From: Astrocystis sublimbata
Taxonomy: Eukaryota; Ascomycota; Sordariomycetes; Xylariales; Xylariaceae
Assembly: GCA_022453515.1 (NCBI GenBank)
Contig: JAJNNY010000031.1
Coordinates: forward strand, 124,001-188,000
Direction of reading: 5' to 3'
Length of the DNA stretch: 64,000 bases
The notes under the pieces were generated by a model. The model was not told where the DNA came from and made no database searches. It saw only the letters and a program-made list of their open reading frames with translations. Positions within the stretch are counted from its first letter, which is position 1, and each line of letters opens with the position of its first letter. Of the stretch, positions 54,683 through 64,000 are shown piece after piece. A program made the position numbers and the translations under genes.

Positions 54683-55402
54683 CTACTCCGTCTTCGCCGC
54701 AGCGCCCTCCTTCCTCGTCTCCTTCTTGCGCTCCGACAGCCGGCGCTCCTCAGCCGCAACCATATCCCTCCACAGATCCTGACCCTGGTACTCCTCCTTA
54801 TGGATCTTCTTCTCGATCAGGTGCTTGTGCTCGGGGTCGTCGGGGTCGACGACCATGATAGTCTCCCAGCGGCCCTTGCCCTGGCGCGCATCGCTCGTTT
54901 CAAAAACAGCCGAGGCGACCAGGACCGCGAGCGTCAGGCCCTGGGCGTACATGCGCACCTGGACGAGCTTCTGGGAGGTGGACAGGAAGCGGTTGCGGCT
55001 GACGAGGACGCCGGAGACACCCATGGAGACGGCCCAGGCGCTCAAGACGATGCTGTAGCGGTTGCGCTGGCCCCACTGCATGAAGCGCTGCCACGACGTC
55101 TCCTGGCTGCGCACGACCTCGGCGTCCCGCGACGCCTGGTCCTTGTAGAAGTTCATCGGGTTGTTGGCCAGGTGGAAGGCGTTCGAGTGCCGCTCCGCGT
55201 TGACGATGGCCCCGAAGGTGCCCACCGAGGTCACCAGGAAGGCGCGGAACGGTAGTGTCAGCGCGCCCACGGCTGGGAAGCGTCGCGCCGAGGCTACCAC
55301 GCCTAGCAGCCCGATGCCGATGCCGAGGCCGCCGCCGATGGCGCCGCCTTTGAGCACCGAGTTGTAGTGCGCCTTTTCTTCCTCGGGACTGATGACCTTC
55401 AT
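54683..55402 (-). CDS. rcf2: Respiratory supercomplex factor 2 (HIG1 domain protein)
   Basis: An intronless frame of 239 residues starts at the ATG at 55,402 (MKVISPEEEKAHYNSVLKGG). A glycine-rich hydrophobic segment (19-39) and a second one (48-69) precede a HIG1-type domain at about 110-168: RNRYSIVLSAWAVSMGVSGV, VSRNRFLSTSQKLVQVRMYA, then GLTLAVLVASAVFE. The C-terminus is charged (EKKIHKEEYQGQDLWRDM). This is the arrangement of fungal Rcf2/Aim38, an inner-membrane protein that associates with cytochrome c oxidase and III-IV supercomplexes. No cleavable presequence is obvious, as in the family. It converges on the kelch gene. Confidence 0.9.
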   Translation of the reverse strand: MKVISPEEEKAHYNSVLKGGAIGGGLGIGIGLLGVVASARRFPAVGALTLPFRAFLVTSVGTFGAIVNAERHSNAFHLANNPMNFYKDQASRDAEVVRSQETSWQRFMQWGQRNRYSIVLSAWAVSMGVSGVLVSRNRFLSTSQKLVQVRMYAQGLTLAVLVASAVFETSDARQGKGRWETIMVVDPDDPEHKHLIEKKIHKEEYQGQDLWRDMVAAEERRLSERKKETRKEGAAAKTE

Positions 55403-58400
55403 TTTGACGGTTGTTTTTGGTGATGGTGGTGGTGGTGATGCGGTTGTTTAGGTATGGACGGAATTCCTTCCTTTTCTTGTCGGTCGCTCGTCAATTTAAT
55501 TCAAACTTAGGTTTGCGTATTATCTAGGCGATTAGAAGTTGGTGTTTCGTGGAGCGAAGGGAAGCAAGTTAAGGCAAAGGCTGACGTGAGAATGACGGTC
55601 TGGAGTTTCTTAGGTAACGTATTGTGGTTCGGACAATTTCTAGGTGGGTTGAGGGTGGGATGTTGTTTAAGATTGTTGACGTGGTGGATCGGAGCTGGCT
55701 TGCAAAGCAATTGAATGCGGAAACTTTAGGTATTTCACCACGGTTCACAGGTCTTCAGAACTCGGGCAGAGGTTGGGTTTGTAGGACAATTGTCGGTGTT
55801 TGAGGCAGGAAAGAATTAGGACACTGAGTAATCAAATCAATCGAACGAGGAGAAGCCCGGACTTGGCCCTTTCTTGCATGATGTAATTCACCCCAAGGTT
55901 CACAGTCGCATGATTTTTTGCGGCCGCGCCAGTTTTGCACTACACTAACGTAAATACATCAAATCCCGATCTAAGTCCGAAAAACGAGGTAAGCTTGTCG
56001 GCCATGCCCGCATTCTCGGATTATATTTGGTCATTACGAACTATTGCTCGTAAATGGTTTTTTTCTCATGGCTATCAGATATCAAGGAGTCCAGGTAATG
56101 TGCAGTTCTATTGTTTATTGTTGCTGTTGTTCAAGAGCAGGAAAGAACCTGGTTTTTTTGGTGGCCTTTGCGTCTATTTGGAGGTGCTGTATTTAGAATT
56201 TCGTTGGGGCTGGAGAGCCGGGATCCGCCGATTCGGCCTTTGCTCGCGGCAAGGTTGGCCCATAAAGAAGCGCAGGTGTCACCAACGCCATGAACCGTTT
56301 GCTTCCGCACGCCTCGCGTTGCTGTTGCTTTCTTTCGCCGTACTTCGGCTTCCGAATTCCCTAGTCTCCTCGGAGGTGAGGGCAAGTGGAGGTAATGGTG
56401 TTGTTGTTGCGCATACCGAGAACTTACCTTTGCATGTGCTAGTACATTTGCGAGATTTCAAGATGCAACGCATCCAACAATAAAGTGCAGCTCGACGGCC
56501 AGATTTAATAGAGTAGTATCTGTCCGAGTCCAAGCTGACAAGATTGGGAATGACTAGCCCGTAAGCTTAGTCGGCATAAACTCGGTACAACTATCGACTG
56601 CCATTCTAGACCAGAAAATGAGGCATCAAGTTAATAGGATTATGAGGTTCCCGAGGCCCGAAGTGGGAAATGATAATTCGTAAATAAAACAGGGTCTAAA
56701 ACTGACGATGCCGTAATGATAATTGCCATAGCAGAGATGCCTGGCGGCCTTGGTGGGGTAACACACAATTGTACGAGTATAGTAGAGACTCAAGCGGAGC
56801 CCTCTGACTTCGATCTGTCCGTAGCCTGCGAGTATATTCGAGAAGGCCTGGTCTCAGTGCAGAATCGGTGTAACCATCACCAAAGGAATCAATCTCATGA
56901 GATGATACACTGGTCGTCGGACGAACGGGTCTTGTATGTGTACCAAGTCGGATATGCAAGGAAACCACACTGCGTCTACCTATCGTAACATAGTGCGCGG
57001 TATTTTCATGCATACACGCGCTCAAACTATCGTGTGATGAGCTCTAGCGTTGTGTTGTGTTGAGGTTTGGTATTGGTGAGTGAAAAATAGGGCGCACGGG
57101 CGGCCGGCGGAGCTAGATACAGCTCGACAGTCTAGAAATATTCTAGAAACAGTCCTCAACACACCAAAACGTGTCAAATGACCGAAAACCCTAACGACAC
57201 ATTGGCCTCGCGGATGATCCCGCTAACCAACATTAGGGTGAACAACGCACTGCGAACTATCTACTGTAGCTCTGAAGTCGGAGGCTTTTGGGAGATTGAG
57301 AATTCCACGATGTATGCTAGCGTTCGCTAGGTAGCATTGACGCAGCCCTGGTTGAGCCCTAAAATCAGGGTCCTTTGAGGACCCCTATTTGCTCATTAAT
57401 TTATGCGGATTAGAGCGGCAGGCTCTCAAATGAGAGATAACTGATTACTACACACCGATTCATGTCAGTGTTGCGAGTTGAGCGAAGAATTGGTCTCTTA
57501 ACGAAATTACCTGGAAAGAGTTGTTCTCATGAGGTCTGTTGACTTCCTCCTTCGATGTCTTCGCGATGCCATATCATATCGCTGGGAAGACTGGAGAACA
57601 GGGATGGAATGAGTCTCGTCATGTCTAGAAGAACTTCTCGTTAGTCTACGCTTGTAGGTATATATGTGTATGAACTAGAAGCTTCTATGCTGCTCGGTCT
57701 CACAAATTGTCGCTGCAAAATGTCTATTGGATTTCAAGGACATGTAAGTTGTAACACACATTGAATCGTGCTGGTAAGAATCATACATGTACTAAATGCA
57801 AGGTTAAATGGGGATAAGTACGCATTCACAACTGGGCCTGGGTGATATCCTCAAGTCTTTGGATATTTTAAAGGTCATCCAATCTGTTTACCTCAACTAT
57901 ATGTTAGCCGCTAGTAACAAGTGCAGGCAGGTGTTGTCTCTGCAAATGTCATTGGTGCCATATATCCGAGCTACTCTCCTCTAACTTCTAGTGTAATTCA
58001 GCAAACGAGGAGGATAATAGGAGTATCTAGCGGTGTAAAATGGTCACAAACAGGTGCTCGTATGGTAGCTAGTTGAACAGGACCCCCTCCCTGGCCATGG
58101 CGCGAAATACGCATCATGGGGAGATTATTGATCTTTGGAACTGAGATGCTTGGAATGCACTACTGTAGTAGTTTATCGTCAGAGAGAATGTTTCAACTTT
58201 TTGTTGCCAAGATTCAGGGTCCAAGTTGTATCGCTGCAAGCTGCACGTTACCCGTAAGGGGGGAGTAGAGATCATCGCCATCGTATCTCTTTTCGGCTTG
58301 GCAAAGCGGGCGCCCGTGATGGTGGTCCAGCCTCGTGACTGAGGGCTCGAGTCCTAAGAGGCGGTGAGTTACTGAACGAAGATTAATAGCCTACAGTATT

Positions 58401-60573
58401 TACCCGATGGTCATGTGCTACCATGGGTCATGCTTTGATAGGTGAGGGATTGACGATTTGAACAATAAGGACAAGGAGAGGTCGGCGAAGATGATAGTAA
58501 TATTGCGGCTGAACACGAAGCCAGGTACTGTGCTGGTCAGAACGCCACAAACAAGAGGCCGGATATAGCTGGCTAATATTAATACTGACTCAAGATTGTA
58601 ATGACATGTATTGTGAGGTGAATGATGCGTTTGTTTCTTTTGTTCACTAACATGGTCCCCCTTGTATCGATGTTTACTAGTTGACGAGCACTAACAACGG
58701 GATTGACAATTCTCAGGCACAAAAATTAGCTTTGATATAATGTAAGAATAAGCAACTGGCCGGTTGTATCAAAGATCGATGTCGGAAGGAGACCTCAGTG
58801 GATTCAAGAGTTGCTTATCTGATGTCATCCAAGTATTACTGCATTACGGGAACTGGAGAGCACTAATTAGTGATCGAGATTGAGCCGCTGCTTACCGCTT
58901 ACCGGACCGAATCTCACCGCACTTACCGAGGTCGGAAGTGGGTTTGAACCGATTGAGTATTCGCGACTCTATCTTCAAACAGACAAAATAGACGCCTTGG
59001 TCCTGCTCAGGGGCTGTTCAGGAGAGCTCGAGAGGGGCGTGGAAGATCACGATGAATGATCCAATAGTTTATGTCAAGAACAGTAGATAGCAAAGCGAAC
59101 GCTAAAAGAGCTCGTGGAGACCATTGAGTCGGAACCAATCAGCAATCGCCAATTGGCGGTCGTCATCGTCGTCCATACAACCGCGAAAATGACGAAGAAT
59201 TCGATGTTGTAGCATGGCACATTGTTGGAATCTGCGGTCGAATCAGAACCCACCACTCGTTCCAGTGCTCAATCCCAGTTACTCACTGCGTCATACCTCA
59301 GAAAAGTTCAGCTGGTTACGCTCGGCATGTTTTGAGGCTATGCAGCTGCATTCGGCTCGTAGCCGTCGTTCAGCTGCCGAGGCTGCTCGCCTCGCCTCGT
59401 GGCCCTTACATCTCGCCTCCTCGCTGGAGGTACTGTCTTGTGCACTGTAAGTTCTTATTCATCGGTGCCACTAGTAAAGCGCTAGTGTGTCTCGGGCAGT
59501 AATTGCCTGTTTGGGCACTGTTAATGGTCAACCAACGGTGGCGAGCCACACACATAGGTGTAGCTGATCACCGCGGCAGACAATGATTCCATCTCGATGT
59601 CGTGATAGTATTGCGCATATTATATGGGCCAGAAGGCAACAGATGGGGAGAGAAGGATACAGAATGTCTTCAGACTTCTGCTCGCCTGCCTAAGCTAATA
59701 TGGTGGTGTTGCGAATCCCCGACTGTAGCGTGAGGCCAATCGGAGTTTCGGGGCAGCAGATCTACAAGCGTAACGTCGGATGTCCTTACTGTGTTTGCAA
59801 TAGTCGTCTTGGTTGAAACGCGCTCTGGCGGCAGCACCGGCTAGACGGTCAGTTTCTCAGACACCCCCTCGACTCCCCCGCCACCGCAGACGTCGATTGG
59901 TTGTCAGGCAGATGGGAAACCCTGGGGTTAACCGTGTCGCTGGGTCAAGATCGAAGGTTGCGGTGCACGGACCGGAGATGGCTGATGCGTGCCGAAGTAT
60001 GTAAGTAAGGAGGAAGTACATCACGCGTACTCGTACGTCCGGCGGTCCCGCACTAATGCGAGGAAACGAGGTGACCTGCTACCCGAAAACAGCACGAGGT
60101 GCGCCTGTACCGTGCCGCTCCTGGCCGCTTCTTGTCCATCCTCCGTGTCCCCTGTCACACGACAACTTGTATACCTACTTACACCCTCGACAAGAAGGCG
60201 TGGCAAGCGGGAGGCAGCACGAACCCAGTGATGGTGATGCAAGCAACTCCGGGCATGTCCGCAAGAATGGGGTGGCGAGTCTCGCCTCCGACTCAGGTGT
60301 ATTCTTGATCCGGCTGTGCAGGTTTACGGACGATTGATCTCGGGAGTCGAGCGCATTTTGTGGTGGGCAGATCGGAGATCCATCTTGCGGGCGGGGGTTC
60401 CAGTCAGATCCATCACAGTACGTACATACTGCTCCTCTACTGACTAAATCAGATAGGGTGCGATTTACGAATTCATCACGATGCAGTAATGTCGTGCCCA
60501 TACTGATGTATCCATTATGCAACAGCATCACAAATAACGAGCTGTAGGCCCGCAGGCTACCTACTAGTAGAGT

Positions 60574-60634
60574 GTTGATGTTGATGTTGATGCTGATCTC
60601 CTGTAGTCTTCAACGACTCTCGACTCTCGACTCT
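60574..60634. repeat. TTGATG and GACTCTC tandem repeats
   Basis: About four TTGATG units (60,574-60,597) are followed 17 bp later by three GACTCTC units (60,614-60,634). Both are non-coding. Confidence 0.6.
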
Positions 60635-62305
60635 CCTACGCCCTCAATCAAGTAATCAATCAAGCTCTACTTCGGAACTCGAGGTTGGCACACGACGCAG
60701 GTCTGACGATTGTGTTGGTATCCCGCTCTCTTAGACGGGATGGATTGGCCATCGCCGGAAGCGGAAACCAACCACTCGAAGCAGCATTGCCATTGGTTGC
60801 TGAGTTCGTTTGGTAGGAACCCCAAGGTACCGAAGGGTACCTCGCATCCACATCCATGCTGGTGAGGTAGCATCGCAGCCGTTGGGGCGCAACCTTGAAT
60901 CCAAAGCAGCCCAGCCGGCCTAACTCTAGAGTGCATTAGCCGTCGCTAGCTTGTCCTGGTCGTCTACTGATGTAATGTGCTGCAAAATACCTAGTACGAG
61001 TTGGATGAATCCACTGAGTCCTTGGCTTACTCGTCTGGCCTTTGTCTCACCGCTTTAGAGATCGTGCCACTGAATGAAATATACTAGGTAAACACATCGT
61101 GAGATGCGAGGTGGAATACAAGCTCAAGCTTGGTTGGCAAACGGGTTGCTTTAGGCAAGGAAATTGACATGTTGCACTTGCCGTCGATCTGGGCAGCTCT
61201 CTTCAGTCAACTCTAAGACAAACAGTCCCTGGTAACATGGGGACAAAGCCATTAGATTAGTGCCTGTATGGTGTTTGCATTGTGTTCCAATTCTTGCATC
61301 GTGTCTCTCTGAGGACTAGATTAGTTTAGACCTCAAATGTTCAATTGCAACTCGGGCTTGGCTAGCTCATCCTATTACTGAAAGGGCGCCGCTAATAACC
61401 GGTGCCATGGCATTGTAGTAATTTCTGTTTGTTTTCCTTGGAAGTGTAGTAGTGTAGACATGTCTGTTTGTTCTCTTGTTTGGACATGGGCGTTTTGATG
61501 TCGAGGCTATTCTCCCGAGATATAGACACAACAAACAGCTGCAGTGTCCCGGGATTTAGATGGGAAAGCACCTGTCAGAAAATAAAAGTATTCAGACTCC
61601 AATGCAATAGGCACCACTGAGTTTACTGATGGGGGCAGGGGGGGTAGGCATTACATTATATACTATGTAGGCGAGTTGGGTGCAGCAATATTTGCCCGCA
61701 ATATGTACATTCACATACACTATTATGGGCTGCCCACTAGATCCGATCGCCCAGACTGGTTACACCAAAAAATAATTACCAGTTACTTGCCTAGGTACTC
61801 AGTTGTCAAATCCATACCCATACATTCCACAGATACGGATAGGCTGATATTGCTTCGTTGTGCAAGTAATATTGTAGGTAACAAACACGCATTGGCCTAC
61901 CTTGAGTAGCCACAAGCCACGCGAATTGGGTTGATGACATCCTGCTGATCAAGCAATCAATCAAATATAGGCCTGCCCGTCATCTCTGGGGTCTTGCCGT
62001 ATGATACGATGCCGCATACATATTGCAACCTTCCATCTGACCATCTTCCACCATCTCGCTCGCTTGACACACACAAAGTGCGCGGTGTAGGCGGTGAACA
62101 AATACCACGTTTGCCCGAGTCAGAGGCAGAGACGAAGTCCATACCAGTGCATTTCTATGACGCTCCAGCTAGAAACAACAAATAACAGATTAGGCGAGCT
62201 CAGATTTTAGCTAAAAGTAGATACCCTGCTCCCACTCTATTGGGTGGGCATTTATTTACTTATGGGTTGACGACAAGCACGCCCTCTGCTTTGGAGTGTA
62301 GCGCA

Positions 62306-62394
62306 GCAACCTTGAAGTATTACAGCGGGCAAAAGATATATCCTGTGCACGCACGAGTCAGTGAACACTCCATAGGTAATATCTTCAAGGTTGC
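62306..62394. repeat. Imperfect inverted repeat with 18-19 nt arms
   Basis: The left arm GCAACCTTGAAGTATTAC (62,306-62,323) and the right arm GTAATATCTTCAAGGTTGC (62,376-62,394) are reverse complements apart from one extra base, with a 52-nt loop. There is no gene context. It could be a hairpin RNA, a MITE remnant or chance; the arm length makes chance less likely. Confidence 0.6.
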
Positions 62395-64000
62395 GATCTG
62401 CGACCCAGGTATGCATAAGCGGCGTTTCTTGTCAGAAAGGTGTTGGAGAACATCACATCGAGTCCCACGTCCCATGAGCCTGGATGCCTGGCACAAACGG
62501 TTACATGGGCACTGCATTCTTGAATGGCTACCTAGTACTGACTAGTAAGTAGCCTGAGCCTGTGCATTTGCTGGCCACTGAAAGCTTTCATCATTCGCGA
62601 AACCTCTGTCAGGGACCAGTAGGTAATGCGTCTATATTGCAAGGCACCTAAAGAAAGTGAATGCGCCGCACCTCAATCTTACCAATTGGTATACGCATAT
62701 GGCTAACCCCCTAGGAATTTAGCCGCTTATTTGATCGATCAATCCAGTCTAATAACGGCTGCTGCACAACCACATTAGGAGGTAGGTGAAACTTAGCAGT
62801 TTCCCTCGTAGTTGCTCAGATAGGCAAGTCCACAATCCTTGCGATACATCATGACTGCGCAATGAGGTAGGAGGTACTTTGGTGTTATACATTCCTTAGG
62901 TACCTTGGTATCGATTAGGTACCGTAACTTGTAGAGAGATACCTCAAATAGGTACCCCAGCTGACATGCGCCCATCGTACCTGGCTCGCCTGGCTCGATG
63001 TTCAACTCGAGAAAGGCTGTCGGCTGTGACTCAACAACATGGGGCGGGTCATGTAGGTGCAGGTGCAGATGCATTGCTTGCTCTACCTACTTCCAAGTTT
63101 AGCGCACAGGAACCACACACAGGCAATTCTCCTCCGATCACTCACGATACCTATCGCCTACTAGGTAAGATGCGCGCAGCCATGCTAACGCCGACGTGTT
63201 GCAATCATCATTTCACTACTCGTACCTACATGCAAGCTAACACTATCTTCCAGATCTCACCAGCACCCAATTACCATCAAGGCCATGCCTTGACACCCTT
63301 GCCGCCCACCCGTTCGTCTAAAGGAAGTTGCCGGTTCTCGATACTAATAGCCCCCATTCCCACATGTTGTCCAGTGAACTCTTACTCTTACACCTTGGAT
63401 TCACTATATTCCACCTATTGCGCACATACTGCATTGAATTGCCCGGCCTGTACGTCAGCTATTCAGTGTTATTCTTGTCTGCCTGCCTATGTAGGTACAG
63501 TCTGCGGAGTGAAGGGCCAAATAGATCCACGAGCACATCCCTGGTTTGTTGTCATCACAGCAGCTCTTGGTCCATCGCAAACTCGTCTACGAGTCGCATC
63601 AGTACCTACCCTCATCCTTGAGAGGTAGCTTGTCGACCTGCCTACTATATTACCCAGACACACCAGGTTGGCGCATCACGTACCATAGCGGTACGATATA
63701 TCTATTAAATCAGCAACACCACCCACGGCGCAGCACGTGCGCAGCGGGCCACGCACAGTTCGCTTCTTGTCTGCCGTTGCCTCTCCCTTTGCGCCCGCCT
63801 CCGCCTGCGCCTTTGGCCCTGCCGCTGCCGTTGCCGCTGCTCCTGGTTGTCCGCGAGGAAAGTCGCGAGCGCGAGCACCGCGGACCCAAGACAGCCCGCC
63901 AAGGATTACTTCTAACGCCCACGAATCAACAGTGTGCAAGAAAGACACTAAAGTACACGGCAGTACATCCCTCTACTTCGCTAGTACTCCGAGGTCGTCA

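Larger units (their letters stand above)
55403..64000. other. Gene-free stretch, 8.6 kb
   Basis: No supportable gene. It holds the RCF2 promoter at the left, then non-coding DNA with TAGGTA words. Notable items are a small hairpin near 57,367, simple repeats at 60,574-60,634, the inverted repeat at 62,306-62,394 and a GCCGTTGCC-type compositional repeat near 63,770-63,845. ORFs such as 55,935-56,483 (+, non-ATG) and 63,948-63,676 (-, non-ATG; Ala/Gly-rich) match nothing. The last could be part of a gene running off the window edge, but there is no support for that. Confidence 0.5.

Noticed and set aside
55935..56483. 182-codon plus-strand ORF
   Set aside because: Non-ATG start, no domain, and base composition like the surrounding intergenic DNA.
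58290..58370. Possible tRNA with A-box TGGCAAAGCGGG and B-box-like GGCTCGAGTCC
   Set aside because: The T-stem and acceptor stem do not pair, and no anticodon arm can be folded convincingly.
63676..63948. 90-codon Ala/Gly-rich minus-strand ORF at the window edge
   Set aside because: Non-ATG start and simple-sequence composition; could be part of a gene beyond the window, but nothing supports it.
1..64000. CRISPR array, operons or ribosome-binding sites
   Set aside because: The window is fungal nuclear DNA with spliced genes; no regularly spaced direct repeats are present.

Overview
This window looks like nuclear DNA of a filamentous ascomycete (Pezizomycotina; probably a Sordariomycete, which is inference). 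The genes have short introns (about 44 to 260 bp) with GTRAGT-like donors and CTAAC/CTGAC-like branch sites. The proteins are eukaryotic housekeeping factors in their filamentous-fungal forms: an ELL-type elongation factor, Utp17/Nan1, Rpb10, Dus3, a BAP31-like ER protein and Rcf2. Intergenic DNA is full of TAGGTA / ACCTAGGT words. I see no bacterial features, rRNA, convincing tRNA or CRISPR array.

Layout. 1-7,849 has no gene. 7,850-10,298 (+) is the ELL-like elongation factor. 10,299-18,070 is a decayed region: a broken Ty1/copia element on the minus strand (about 12.3-13.7 kb), a separate reverse transcriptase fragment on the plus strand (14.7-14.96 kb), and a damaged minus-strand coding relic next to it. 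18,071-18,994 (+) is an orphan acidic protein. 20,017-21,107 (+) is an Efm2/Rrg1-like lysine methyltransferase. It faces a seven-exon conserved fungal gene of unknown function at 24,377-21,894 (-). 24.4-29.9 kb has no recognised gene.

29,912-30,347 (-) is a four-exon RPB10 gene with no long ORF. It shares a 525-bp divergent promoter with UTP17 (30,873-34,025, +). Next come a 2-oxoglutarate/Fe(II) oxygenase (35,365-36,842, +), a tiny zf-met2/4F5-type zinc-finger gene (37,705-37,147, -), a helix-hairpin-helix protein with a possible mitochondrial leader exon (38,214-39,632, +), a secreted GH71/99-like hydrolase (40,477-41,895, +) and a DUF1479 protein with large low-complexity insertions (43,400-45,466, +). 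The last cluster is BAP31-like (46,992-46,064, -), DUS3 (50,144-47,825, -), a six-kelch protein (52,041-53,642, +) and RCF2 (55,402-54,683, -). 55,403-64,000 again has no recognised gene, only simple repeats and inverted repeats.

The real genes mostly serve basic gene expression: Pol II elongation, a subunit shared by Pol I/II/III, the SSU processome, tRNA dihydrouridylation and probable translation-factor methylation. Others serve organelles (ER BAP31, respiratory supercomplex factor Rcf2). The oxygenases and the secreted hydrolase are not arranged as an obvious metabolic cluster. I found no clearly new multi-gene system. The most interesting points are the rearranged copia relic, the candidate leader exon, the low-complexity insertions in the two oxygenases and the micro-exon genes. 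Exon boundaries were placed by hand from splice signals and reading-frame continuity.
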